33,829 bases of DNA from Smithella sp. M82 (GTDB lineage Bacteria > Desulfobacterota > Syntrophia > Syntrophales > Smithellaceae), in assembly GCA_001683985.1 (NCBI GenBank), contig MAEO01000229.1, forward strand, positions 2,872-36,700. The letters run 5' to 3'. Below the pieces are notes generated by a model. That model saw nothing but the letters and a program-made list of their open reading frames with translations, was not told the origin of the DNA and searched no databases. Within the stretch, counting starts at the first letter, position 1; every line of letters begins with the position of its first letter. Positions 25,609 through 33,829 of this stretch are shown here, one piece after another. The translations under genes were made by a program, and so were the position numbers.

Positions 25609-26421
25609 TTATTCTTCCGCTTGTGCAACTTTGTCTTCCATTTCTATGCTTTCGGGTATATCTGTTTCTTCCGGTTTGGTTTCAACAATAACGCCCGCAT
25701 CTGCTTCTTTATTTGATTCTGCAGTCAGTCTTTCTTCCAAACGTCTCTTCCCTTCCATAACCGCATCGGCAAATTTAGATGTAAACAATTTAATCGCCCT
25801 GATAGCATCATCATTCCCCGGTATAATATAATCAATATCATCAGGATCACAATTCGTATCAACGATAGCCACTATAGGAATCCTTAACTTTTTTGCTTCA
25901 TTAACCGCTATATGTTCACGGCTTGGATCAACTATAAAGACGGCCGCCGGTATGGATTTCATATTCCTGATTCCACCTAAAACATTTTCCAGTTTTTCCT
26001 TTTCCTTTTGTAATTTGGTTATTTCTTTTTTGGGGAAAGCTTTGATCGATTCATCATTGAACATATCCGTCAATGTGTTTAAACGATCAATACTCTTTTT
26101 TATTGTAGAGAAGTTGGTCAACATTCCGCCAAGCCAGCGCTGATTGACGTAAGGCATGCCGCAACGCAGAGCATCTTCCTTAATTGCTTCCTGTGATTGT
26201 TTTTTCGTGCCCACAAAAAGCGCTTCCTGACCCTGACTGACAATATCAATTATAAAGTTATACGCCATCTGAAACAGGCCCACGGTCTGTTGAAGATCAA
26301 TAATGTAAATGTTGTTTCTGGCCCCAAAGATGTATGGTTTCATCTTGGGATTCCATTTGTTTGTCTGATGTCCGAAATGAACACCGGCTTCCAGTAAAAG
26401 TTTCATTGAAATTGCTGACAT
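25609..26421 (-). CDS. rpsB: 30S ribosomal protein S2
   Basis: Ribosomal protein needed for late 30S assembly. It starts [19 protein letters not shown] and has [37 protein letters not shown] and the C-terminal [10 protein letters not shown]. The 270-residue length includes an acidic Glu-rich tail of about 40 residues. AAGGAG precedes the ATG. First gene of rpsB-tsf-pyrH-frr. The 189-nt leader before it may hold the promoter, but no box pair stands out. Confidence 0.97.
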   Translation of the reverse strand: MSAISMKLLLEAGVHFGHQTNKWNPKMKPYIFGARNNIYIIDLQQTVGLFQMAYNFIIDIVSQGQEALFVGTKKQSQEAIKEDALRCGMPYVNQRWLGGMLTNFSTIKKSIDRLNTLTDMFNDESIKAFPKKEITKLQKEKEKLENVLGGIRNMKSIPAAVFIVDPSREHIAVNEAKKLRIPIVAIVDTNCDPDDIDYIIPGNDDAIRAIKLFTSKFADAVMEGKRRLEERLTAESNKEADAGVIVETKPEETDIPESIEMEDKVAQAEE

Positions 26422-26610
26422 ATTTATCTCCTTAATTTTGTTTTTTCCTCCACCTTCTTCAACTTACGCGGCAAACTTAAATTTTAAGCAACATACCGGC
26501 AATCCGAAGATGTGCGAAATTTGTCTGGCGGCACATAGCACAAACATTTTAAATAATCAAGCTTAAATAACCGTTTTTCCGGCAATAAAATTAATAATTT
26601 TTACCGGCAA

Positions 26611-27810
26611 TCAGGTCGTGTAATCGGCGTTTATTTTTACATAGTCGTAGGAAAGATCGGAGGTATAAAGAAAATATGATTTATCTCCTGCTCCCAGATT
26701 AACATTTACATTGATCCGGTCTTTTTTAAATATTTCATTTAATTCACTTAAATTAACATTAACAGGAGAATCCTGATGAAATACAAGTTTATTACCGATA
26801 GACAGGCTTACTTTTTCCTTTTCCATGGATATTCCTGAAGAACCAATGGCGGCAATTATCCTTCCCCAGTTGGGATCTTCTCCAAAAAATGCCGTCTTGA
26901 CCAAATTGGAGTTCGCAATAGCATAAGCGACGGATCGCGCATCGGACTTTGATTTAGCTCCTTCGACCATAATTGAAATAAATTTTGTCGCTCCTTCGCC
27001 ATCCTTAACAACCGCCCGGCAAAGTTCCGTTAAAACTTCAGACAGCATATCGCGAAAACGCTGCAGTCGGGCCTGTACCTTTTCCAACGGATTATTGCCG
27101 GCTGAACCATTGGCCAGAATAATCGCCGTATCATTGGTGCTCATGCACCCGTCAACACTGATCGAATTAAATGTGGAATTAATCACCTGATGAAAAACCG
27201 TGCTTAAAGCCCTGGAATCTATTAAGGCATCGGTCATTACATAGGCGAGCAAAGTAGCCATGTTGGGTTCAATCATTCCGGCGCCCTTGGCAATGCCGCA
27301 AATGGTAATATCTTTCGCTCCGACCACACCTTTGCGAACGGCAATCTTGGGATATTTATCAGTTGTCATCATTGCTTCTTCCGCATCTTCAATTCCGTTC
27401 TCATTCAACCCCTTAACCAGTTTACCTATGCCGTTTTCTATCTTTTTCAAGGGAAGTCTTTTTCCAATAACCCCTGTAGAACTGACGAGCACCAATTCAT
27501 CTTTTATTTTCATTTCCTTAGATAAAGCCGCGGAAACAGCCAGTGCATCTCTGTAACCTTCTTTTCCTGTGGCCGCGTTGGCACATCCGCTATTGGTAAT
27601 AATTGCCTGAGCGATACCTTTTTTGACACGTTCTTCATTAATCAACAGCGGCGCTGCCTTAAAAGTATTTTTAGTAAACACAGCCGCCACTTTTGCAGGA
27701 ACTGTAGAGTAAATCAAGCCTAAGTCTTTTTTGTCGGAACCTTTAATGCCAACGGCAATTCCATTGGCCAGAAAGCCGGGCACACTGATTTTTGCTTTAT
27801 TCTTAACCAT
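26611..27810 (-). CDS. argJ: Bifunctional ornithine acetyltransferase / N-acetylglutamate synthase
   Basis: Recycles the acetyl group in arginine synthesis, moving it from N-acetylornithine to glutamate. The proenzyme cleaves itself before the catalytic Thr in NMATLLAYVMTDA (Thr186). Other signatures are FTKNTFKAAPLLINEE, TNSGCANAATG, STGVIG, SVDGCMSTNDT and the C-terminal GEDPNWGRI. The 399-residue length is normal. It starts 26 nt after secA with a good AAGGAAG site. Whether it is mono- or bifunctional cannot be told from the sequence alone. Confidence 0.96.
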   Translation of the reverse strand: MVKNKAKISVPGFLANGIAVGIKGSDKKDLGLIYSTVPAKVAAVFTKNTFKAAPLLINEERVKKGIAQAIITNSGCANAATGKEGYRDALAVSAALSKEMKIKDELVLVSSTGVIGKRLPLKKIENGIGKLVKGLNENGIEDAEEAMMTTDKYPKIAVRKGVVGAKDITICGIAKGAGMIEPNMATLLAYVMTDALIDSRALSTVFHQVINSTFNSISVDGCMSTNDTAIILANGSAGNNPLEKVQARLQRFRDMLSEVLTELCRAVVKDGEGATKFISIMVEGAKSKSDARSVAYAIANSNLVKTAFFGEDPNWGRIIAAIGSSGISMEKEKVSLSIGNKLVFHQDSPVNVNLSELNEIFKKDRINVNVNLGAGDKSYFLYTSDLSYDYVKINADYTT

Positions 27811-27836
27811 AAAACTACTTCCTTTTTTTTAATAAC

Positions 27837-30362
27837 TTAAGCGCCACAACATTTCTTGTATTTCTTACCGCTCCCGCAAGGGCAGGGGTCGTTCCGTCCG
27901 ATCTTGGCGCCTTCATGCTTAATCGTTTTGGATTGCGGCACATCTTCTCCGCGGCTCATAATATAATCCTGTTTTTGTTTTTGCCGTATTTCTTCAACTT
28001 CTTCCTCTCTCTGAATTCTAATCAGACATAGTTTTTCCAGCACATCCATTTTAATTCGGGCAATCATGTCCATGAACATCTCGTAACCTTCGCGCTGGTA
28101 CTCCCTGACCGGATCTTTTTGGGCGTAGCCGCGCAGGCCGATTCCTTCTCTTAGATGGTCCATCGCCAGCAGATGTTCTTTCCACTGAATGTCTATTGCC
28201 TGAAGCATGATTACCTTCATCAGGTAACTCATCAGCTCTTTACCGAATTCGTCTTCTTTATCATGCAGGAGTTTTTGAACTCCCTGAATTATAAACTCGT
28301 GAACAGATGACGAAGCAGCGCTGCTCTGCACGAAATTGACTAAATCAAATTTTATATTGAACTGCTTCAACAAAGCGTCTTCCAGTCCTTTAAGGTTCCA
28401 CTCATCTTTGTTTTCTTTCTCACTCATAAATTCGGACAGAAGATCGTCTACGATCTCTTCAGTCATCTCATTGACATCTGTCCATAAGTCATCGCCGCGA
28501 AGTACTTTTTTGCGCTGTTCATAAATTACTTTGCGCTGCCTGTTCATTACATCATCATAATCAAGCAGATGTTTGCGGATATCAAAATTCTGTCCTTCAA
28601 CACGTTTCTGGGCATTTTCAATAGCGCGGGAAATATATTTATGCTCAATCGGCTGATCTTCTTCAATACCGATTTTGTCCATAATCCCGGATATTCTTTC
28701 CGCACCGAATATACGCAACAAATCGTCTTCCAAAGAAAGATAAAAACGCGAAGATCCTTTATCGCCCTGTCTTCCCGACCTTCCTCTCAACTGGTTATCA
28801 ATCCGACGGCTTTCATGGCGTTCGGTTCCCAAAATATGCAGGCCGCCCATTTCCGCCACACCCTCTCCCAACTTAATATCGGTTCCGCGTCCGGCCATAT
28901 TTGTGGATATTGTCACCATTCCCGGCTGTCCGGCTTGCGCCACTATTTCTGCCTCTTTCTCATGGTTCTTAGCATTCAGAACATGATGTTTTATGCCGGA
29001 TTTAGTTAAATATTTACTCAGGAGTTCGGATTTTTCTATCGAGATAGTACCGATTAAAACCGGCCGTTTCGCCTTATTTAATTCTTTGACTTCTTTAATG
29101 ACGGCATTAATTTTTTCTTTCTCGGTTTTATAGATCAAGTCGTTGTAATCATCGCGAATCATCGGCATGTTGGTCGGGACAACGACAACATCAAGATTAT
29201 AAATTTTCCTGAATTCGGCAGCTTCCGTATCCGCTGTTCCGGTCATGCCCGCCAGTTTCTTGTACATTCTAAAATAATTCTGAAACGTGATGGAAGCCAG
29301 TGTTTGATTTTCTCTCTCAATTTTTACTTTTTCTTTGGCTTCCAGAGCCTGATGCAGTCCGTCACTGTAGCGCCTGCCGGGCATTACTCTTCCCGTGAAT
29401 TCATCAACGATAACGACTTCCCCGTCTTTGACCAGATAATCAACATCTCTCCTGAATAAAGTATGGGCGCGGAGAGCCTGATTAACATGGTGAACAATTT
29501 CTATGTTGCGCGGTTCATAGAGATTCTGCACATTCAACAATCCCTCCACATGCGCCACGCCTGCTTCGGTCAAAACAACCGTTTTGCTTTTTTCTTCTAT
29601 CGAGTAATCGACGTCTTTTTTTAACCGGGGGATGATCTGATTAATTTTGTAATACTTATCGGTTGATTCTTCAGAGGGGCCGGAAATGATCAGCGGAGTC
29701 CTGGCTTCATCAATCAGAATACTGTCAACCTCGTCTACTATAGCGTAGTTGAATTCGCGCTGGACATAATCATCCAATGTGAATTTCATATTGTCGCGAA
29801 GATAATCAAAACCGAATTCATTATTGGTCCCATAGGTGATATCCGCATGATATGCTGCTCTTCGTTCGTCATCGTCCAAACCATGAACAATCACTCCGAC
29901 ACTCAGGCCCAGAAACCTATAAATAGGTCCCATCCATTCAGCGTCTCTTCCGGCCAGATAATCATTTACCGTGACTACATGGCATCCCTTCCCTTCCAAA
30001 GCGTTAAGGTAAAGAGGCATTGTCGCCGCCAATGTTTTTCCTTCTCCTGTTTTCATTTCGGCAATCTTGCCTTCATGCAGAACAATTCCGCCGATGATCT
30101 GAACATCGAAGGGCCTCATCAGCAAAGTTCGGCGGGAAGCCTCCCTGACCACAGCAAATGCTTCTGTCAGAATATCATCCAGAGAAAGACCGTTTTTTAA
30201 TTTTTCTTTAAAATAAGGAGTCTTTGCTCTTAATTCCTCATCGGATAAAGACATCATTGCCGGTTCGAAATTATTTATTTCTTCCAATAATAACGAAAGA
30301 CGCTTCAATTCCCGGTCATTTTTTGTTCCCACTATCTTCTTCAGTATGCTTTCCAGAAACAT
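27837..30362 (-). CDS. secA: Protein translocase ATPase SecA
   Basis: Motor of the Sec pathway, driving preproteins through SecYEG. At 841 residues it is full length. Motifs in order: Walker A MKTGEGKT (103-110), the DEAD-type [20 protein letters not shown], the second motor domain with [11 protein letters not shown] and [16 protein letters not shown], and the C-terminal zinc-binding SEC-C motif [16 protein letters not shown] (CxCx8CC) that contacts SecB and lipids. AAAGG precedes the ATG, directly after a T9A6 tract and hairpin. argJ follows 26 nt downstream. Confidence 0.98.
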   Translation of the reverse strand: MFLESILKKIVGTKNDRELKRLSLLLEEINNFEPAMMSLSDEELRAKTPYFKEKLKNGLSLDDILTEAFAVVREASRRTLLMRPFDVQIIGGIVLHEGKIAEMKTGEGKTLAATMPLYLNALEGKGCHVVTVNDYLAGRDAEWMGPIYRFLGLSVGVIVHGLDDDERRAAYHADITYGTNNEFGFDYLRDNMKFTLDDYVQREFNYAIVDEVDSILIDEARTPLIISGPSEESTDKYYKINQIIPRLKKDVDYSIEEKSKTVVLTEAGVAHVEGLLNVQNLYEPRNIEIVHHVNQALRAHTLFRRDVDYLVKDGEVVIVDEFTGRVMPGRRYSDGLHQALEAKEKVKIERENQTLASITFQNYFRMYKKLAGMTGTADTEAAEFRKIYNLDVVVVPTNMPMIRDDYNDLIYKTEKEKINAVIKEVKELNKAKRPVLIGTISIEKSELLSKYLTKSGIKHHVLNAKNHEKEAEIVAQAGQPGMVTISTNMAGRGTDIKLGEGVAEMGGLHILGTERHESRRIDNQLRGRSGRQGDKGSSRFYLSLEDDLLRIFGAERISGIMDKIGIEEDQPIEHKYISRAIENAQKRVEGQNFDIRKHLLDYDDVMNRQRKVIYEQRKKVLRGDDLWTDVNEMTEEIVDDLLSEFMSEKENKDEWNLKGLEDALLKQFNIKFDLVNFVQSSAASSSVHEFIIQGVQKLLHDKEDEFGKELMSYLMKVIMLQAIDIQWKEHLLAMDHLREGIGLRGYAQKDPVREYQREGYEMFMDMIARIKMDVLEKLCLIRIQREEEVEEIRQKQKQDYIMSRGEDVPQSKTIKHEGAKIGRNDPCPCGSGKKYKKCCGA

Positions 30363-30376
30363 TGGTTACCTTTTTT

Positions 30377-30402
30377 AAAAAAAAACCGGCAATTTTACCG
30401 GT
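30377..30402 (-). terminator. Rho-independent terminator just before secA
   Basis: On the minus strand ACCGG (30402-30398) and CCGGT (30389-30385) form a stem, with extra G-T and A-T pairs inside, followed by a run of about nine T (30385-30377). Only 14 nt separate it from the secA ATG, so it can end read-through from the upstream peptidase gene. The secA promoter lies against its upstream edge. Confidence 0.6.
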
Positions 30403-30403
30403 G

Positions 30404-30431
30404 AGTTTAAATACATTTATTTTATTGACAA
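30404..30431 (-). promoter_or_regulatory. Possible secA promoter overlapping the terminator
   Basis: On the minus strand TTGTCA (30431-30426, 5/6) and TAAACT (30409-30404, 4/6) are 16 bp apart. A start near 30397 would fall inside the terminator stem, so transcripts begun here would lack most of its left arm. Confidence 0.45.
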
Positions 30432-30507
30432 TAAAAGTTCACTTCTAAGGAATGAAACTTCCCGGCAGCGAAAACGTTTATTGTTACCTGCCTTCATGAT
30501 CAGATGA

Positions 30508-31044
30508 TCAACTGCTTTTCAAATACTTTCTGGGATTAACCGGCATGCCATTGACGAATACGGCATAGTGAAGATGCGCACCCGTACTACGACCGGTATC
30601 GCCAACATAACCGATGATATCACCTCTTTTAACTCTTTTACCTTCCGTTACAACTCTTTTGGATAAGTGAGCAAAGCCGGCAGCCAACCCGCGTCCATGA
30701 TCAATCTTTATAAAATTGGAATTTTTTCTCCCGATTTGTTTCATATGCCAAGATTCTAATTTTTTATCGACTTGCCTGAGTTCTTCCATGCGTTCGGCAA
30801 ATGTTTCTATTTTTACGGCCAGTTCTCTAAATTGCTGAGATTGCTCTTTGGTCTGCTGCCTTAATCTTGCCAGTTCAGCCCGATCTCTTTTAATACTGGC
30901 ATAATCATAAACTACATAAAGAGTAACAAGAATGATTAAAATGAAAATAATAAGAAGATTACGGACAAAAGTTTTGGAAACAGATATCTTTTTGACGCCA
31001 CTTTTTCTGTTGGGGATTATCATGAATGTGAAGTGATCAGACAT
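30508..31044 (-). CDS. Internally truncated M23-family peptidase (LytM-like)
   Basis: Envelope protein with a cytoplasmic basic N-terminus, one membrane span (about 29-47), a coiled coil (about 50-96), then the C-terminal half of an M23 domain: NFIKIDHGRG, AHLSK, VKRGDIIGYVGDTGRSTG and the HLH motif (158-160). The first half of the M23 domain, with the HxxxD zinc ligands, is missing. The coiled coil passes within about 15 residues (ESWHMKQIGRKNS) into the second half. Intact relatives that share this N-terminus are, as I recall, about 300 residues; this one has 178. The frame is kept, so a stable protein could be made, but it should not bind zinc normally. Divergent from the L,D-transpeptidase gene. 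Confidence 0.8.
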   Translation of the reverse strand: MSDHFTFMIIPNRKSGVKKISVSKTFVRNLLIIFILIILVTLYVVYDYASIKRDRAELARLRQQTKEQSQQFRELAVKIETFAERMEELRQVDKKLESWHMKQIGRKNSNFIKIDHGRGLAAGFAHLSKRVVTEGKRVKRGDIIGYVGDTGRSTGAHLHYAVFVNGMPVNPRKYLKSS

Positions 31045-31219
31045 TATTCGTTCCCTGGAGATTTTGATAATATTTACACGTATTTTAATAAAAGATTACA
31101 AAAAAACTAACATGAAAAAAGAATCAAAGTCAAGAATAAGTTATTTTTACGTTATTGCTTGATTTTTTTATATTTTTGCCGTAATGTTTTGACTAAATCC
31201 TAAAAGAACCAATAATTTT

Positions 31220-31936
31220 ATGAAGATAAATGGACTATCAAAATTTGTCTTGTTATTTTCAATATTTCTGTCGCTTTTTTCTTTCCACGGATGTGTTTTT
31301 TTACCGTTTGCATCAAAATTCAATGCCGGAGATTTTTTGATGTCCCGGGAAAATAAGATCGGCCAATCATCGCAAATCATCCTGGTCAGGGACAACAGCT
31401 TTTTCTTCTTCACTAAGACAACTCTTTACGCCCTGGAAAAGCATAAAGATAAATGGCAGACAGTTTTTGAACCGTTTGATGCCGTAATCGGAAGGAATGG
31501 ATTCGCGCCCACCGGAGAAAAAAGAGAGGGAGACGGTAGAACCCCTTCCGGCATTTATACTCTGAAAATGTCCTTCGGCTATGATTCATCCGTAAAAACA
31601 AAAATGCCTTACCGTCAGGTTTTAGCGGACGACATCTGGGTTGATGACCAAAACGCTGAAGATTACAATCTCTGGGTAAAGAAATCTGAAACACACGCGA
31701 CTTCTTATGAGATGATGAGACGCGATGACAATCTTTACAAATACGGAATTGTCATTGAGTATAACACCGATCCGATAATCAAGGGAAACGGCAGCGCCAT
31801 CTTTCTACACATCTGGAAAGGCAGAGGCATACCTACGGCAGGTTGTGTAGCTGTTTCCGAGGAAAGCATAATTAAAATTATCGGTTGGCTTGATCCGGCG
31901 GCATCGCCGCTGATCATTACAGGCAGCAGAGATTAA
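31220..31936 (+). CDS. L,D-transpeptidase (YkuD)-like lipoprotein
   Basis: A 238-residue envelope protein with a YkuD-type active site. His197 (IFLHIWKGRG) and Cys209 (PTAGCVAVSEESI) match the HX..(S/T)xGC pattern of enzymes that make 3-3 crosslinks or link lipoproteins to peptidoglycan. Upstream in the domain, EGDGRTPSGIYTL is also typical. The N-terminus has a hydrophobic stretch ending SFHGC, a possible but weak lipobox, so it may be a lipoprotein. It resembles the YkuD subgroup with unknown substrates more than canonical Ldt enzymes. It starts a plus-strand run with the broken vanX-like gene 4 nt downstream. Confidence 0.82.
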   Translation: MKINGLSKFVLLFSIFLSLFSFHGCVFLPFASKFNAGDFLMSRENKIGQSSQIILVRDNSFFFFTKTTLYALEKHKDKWQTVFEPFDAVIGRNGFAPTGEKREGDGRTPSGIYTLKMSFGYDSSVKTKMPYRQVLADDIWVDDQNAEDYNLWVKKSETHATSYEMMRRDDNLYKYGIVIEYNTDPIIKGNGSAIFLHIWKGRGIPTAGCVAVSEESIIKIIGWLDPAASPLIITGSRD

Positions 31937-31940
31937 ACGG

Positions 31941-32395
31941 ATGCTTTTTATGAAATCCAAAATTATGATCGTCTTATTGATTTTTATTTCTGCATGCTGT
32001 CCGCTAACCCCTCACAAAGCCGATACCAACAAAATGCCGGATAGCTTCATTGATATTCAAAAAGTAATCCCGGATATTCTTCTGGATATTCGTTACTACG
32101 GATCTAATAATTTCCCGGGAGAAAAGGTTGACGGCTATCTGGATTCCAAGCGCTATTTAACAAAAGAAGCGGCAGACGCGCTTGCCTGTGTTCAGAAAGA
32201 TCTGGCGCCTTATTCACTGACTCTAAAAATCTATGACTGTTACCGACCGCAAAGAGCAGTCAAAAAATAAACAGGCTTCTGCTTAAAACGCTGATGGAAA
32301 AGCACGGTTTTAAAAATTACGATTTTGAATGGTGGCGCTATACATTAAAGAATGAACCTTATCCCGATAATTACTTTGATTTCGTTATCGAGTGA
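31941..32395 (+). pseudogene. Broken VanX-type D-Ala-D-Ala dipeptidase
   Basis: The first part (109 residues) has a lipoprotein signal (LIFISAC) and the N-terminal half of a VanX/DdpX dipeptidase: LLDIRYYGSNNFPG, VDGYL and [12 protein letters not shown], which includes the substrate Arg motif. It stops at TAA (32268-32270). In another frame from 32270 the C-terminal end continues: [14 protein letters not shown], then [20 protein letters not shown], ending in TGA at 32393-32395. The central piece with the zinc-binding SxHxxGxAxD motif is absent. In the remaining end the EWWH zinc His is Arg. A deletion plus frameshift is the simplest reading. Not expected to be an active enzyme. Confidence 0.85.
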
Positions 32396-33633
32396 GGACT
32401 ATGGAAACAAAAACACCTTCATTTTTAAAATCATACGGGTTTTCGATTACACTGATTTTATCCATTATTATCGGCGCTATTCTCGGCATTATTTACAAAA
32501 AAGATGCCGCATCTTTTAAACCCCTGGGCGATATCTTTTTAAATCTGCTTTTTACTGTGCTTATTCCGCTTGTTTTCTTTTCCATTTCTTCCGCTGTCGC
32601 CGGAATGCAAAATATCCGGCGACTGGGGAAAATTATGTCGGCTATGATATTGGTCTTTGTAGTAACCGGTCTGATCGCTTCCGTTGTTATGATAATCGGT
32701 GTCGTATCCTACCCACCCGCTTCCGGTGTTCATGTAAATCCGGGAAACGGTATCAACGTCGAACACCTGAAAATTTCCGATCAAATCGTGAAGGCCTTCA
32801 CCGTTTCCGATTTTGCCGATTTATTATCCAAGAAAAATATGCTCGCGCTGATTATCTTTTCAATTTTAATCGGACTGGCAACTTCGGCCATCGGCGAGAA
32901 GGGAAAAACATTTACGAACTTTCTTAATTCCGGCAGCGCGGTAATGATGAAACTTATTTCTTTCATCATGTATTACGCGCCTGTAGGACTTTGCGCATAC
33001 TTTGCCTATCTTGTCGGTGTTTTCGGTCCGGAGCTTCTGGACTCATACGCACGTGCCATGTTTCTTTATTATCCGACAGCTATTTTGTATTTCTTTATCG
33101 CCTTTACCATCTACGCTTTTATAGCAGCTAAAGCTAAAGGTGTACGACGATTCTGGAAAAATATCATACCGGCATCTCTTGTCGCTCTGGCTACCGGCAG
33201 TTCCATGGCAACAATTCCCGCTAATCTGGAAGCTGCCGATAAGAACGGCGTACCCAAAGATATCAGTGAGGTCGTCATTCCTATCGGCGCTACAATGCAC
33301 ATGGAAGGTTCGTGTCTGGCAGCTGTTCTGAAGATTTCTTTTCTTTTCGGCATATTCAATATGCCCTTTTCCGGAGCGGAAACGATTCTTACCGCTATAG
33401 GCATCGCTCTTTTAACCGGAGTGGTGGTCAGCGGCATTCCCGGCGGCGGAACAATCGGCGAGCTATTGATCATTTCTTTTTATGGTTTTCCGATGGAAGC
33501 GTTCCCGATAATAACCATGATCGGCACACTGGTTGACGCTCCGGCCACAATGCTCAACGCAGTCGGCGACAACGTATCCGGCATGCTTGTTTCACGCATG
33601 CTGGGCGGGAAAGACTGGATGAAAGAAACTTAA
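32392..33633 (+). CDS. Dicarboxylate/amino acid:cation symporter family protein (SDF)
   Basis: Integral membrane transporter of the glutamate/dicarboxylate:cation symporter fold, about 413 residues with eight spans plus two re-entrant hairpins. HP1 shows [20 protein letters not shown], followed by [20 protein letters not shown]2 shows [13 protein letters not shown]; then [17 protein letters not shown]. Against archaeal GltPh, the NMDGT motif reads HMEGS (303-307), Asp382, Asn389 and Asp393 are kept, but the Arg that binds an acidic side chain is Ala385. So glutamate/aspartate is an unlikely substrate. The GTG at 32392 overlaps the stop of the broken vanX gene (GTGA); an ATG at 32401 is an alternative, but GAGG is only 3 nt before it. 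Confidence 0.88.
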   Translation: MRTMETKTPSFLKSYGFSITLILSIIIGAILGIIYKKDAASFKPLGDIFLNLLFTVLIPLVFFSISSAVAGMQNIRRLGKIMSAMILVFVVTGLIASVVMIIGVVSYPPASGVHVNPGNGINVEHLKISDQIVKAFTVSDFADLLSKKNMLALIIFSILIGLATSAIGEKGKTFTNFLNSGSAVMMKLISFIMYYAPVGLCAYFAYLVGVFGPELLDSYARAMFLYYPTAILYFFIAFTIYAFIAAKAKGVRRFWKNIIPASLVALATGSSMATIPANLEAADKNGVPKDISEVVIPIGATMHMEGSCLAAVLKISFLFGIFNMPFSGAETILTAIGIALLTGVVVSGIPGGGTIGELLIISFYGFPMEAFPIITMIGTLVDAPATMLNAVGDNVSGMLVSRMLGGKDWMKET

Positions 33634-33829
33634 TTAGAAATTTCCCCCTTCCTCTTTCTTTATTTCCGTTATCTCAATTTCTCAAATTTATATTTTGTTA
33701 CGCTGGATTATTAAAGAAAACCGCCAATTATAAAAAAATGATATCCCCGCTTAGCCCATCTTCCGCAGTCATAAAGCTTGGAAGACGTAATATCAAGTAG
33801 TTACGATTAAAATCAGGCTATTTTCGTCA

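Noticed and set aside
33740..33794. Possible hairpin (gatat/atatc and TCTTCC/GGAAGA) near the window end
   Set aside because: The arms are short, far apart and interrupted, and no T-run follows. It could be chance.

Overview
This window is an AT-rich stretch of bacterial chromosome made mostly of housekeeping genes. Gene order (rpsB-tsf-pyrH-frr-uppS-cdsA-dxr-rseP), the short-type phosphatidylserine decarboxylase next to pssA, the bifunctional Rel, and the style of the intergenic repeats suggest a Gram-negative anaerobe of the Desulfobacterota/Deltaproteobacteria, perhaps near Syntrophus/Smithella. The taxon is an inference from gene content and was not checked by any search.

Layout. (1) Bases 1-11386, minus strand, read from high to low coordinates: psd, pssA, rsmD, coaD, a class I aminotransferase and a divergent PurF-like protein; then a palindromic intergenic repeat; then ispG, proS, rel/spoT and an N-acetylmuramoyl-alanine amidase with its own promoter. 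(2) Bases 11617-18918, plus strand: an accessory island. It holds a transglutaminase-like membrane-anchored protein, an ABC ATPase and an ABC permease joined by ATGA overlaps, followed by a separately promoted module of an excisionase-type HTH protein, an ExeA-like AAA ATPase with a long tail, and a TPR protein. (3) Bases 18924-30362, minus strand: secA, argJ, then rpsB-tsf-pyrH-frr, a terminator, and uppS-cdsA-dxr-rseP-tsaB. (4) Bases 30508-33829: a cell-wall neighbourhood with an internally deleted M23 peptidase (minus), an L,D-transpeptidase-like lipoprotein (plus), a broken VanX-type D-Ala-D-Ala dipeptidase (plus) and a sodium:dicarboxylate/amino-acid symporter family protein with altered substrate residues (plus).

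How it works together. Regions 1 and 3 supply translation factors, isoprenoid (MEP pathway) and undecaprenyl phosphate synthesis, phospholipid synthesis (cdsA, pssA and psd form the CDP-DAG to phosphatidylethanolamine route), protein export (secA) and envelope proteolysis (rseP).

The most interesting places are: the HTH/ExeA/TPR module, with two near-identical 16-bp tandem repeats set directly against a near-consensus promoter; a PurF homologue that has lost its glutaminase residues but keeps PRPP and Fe-S motifs; two neighbouring wall enzymes that have each lost the middle of the catalytic domain; and a secA promoter that overlaps a terminator closing off upstream transcription. No CRISPR array, insertion sequence, tRNA or rRNA was seen. 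No gene-free stretch exceeds 300 bases.
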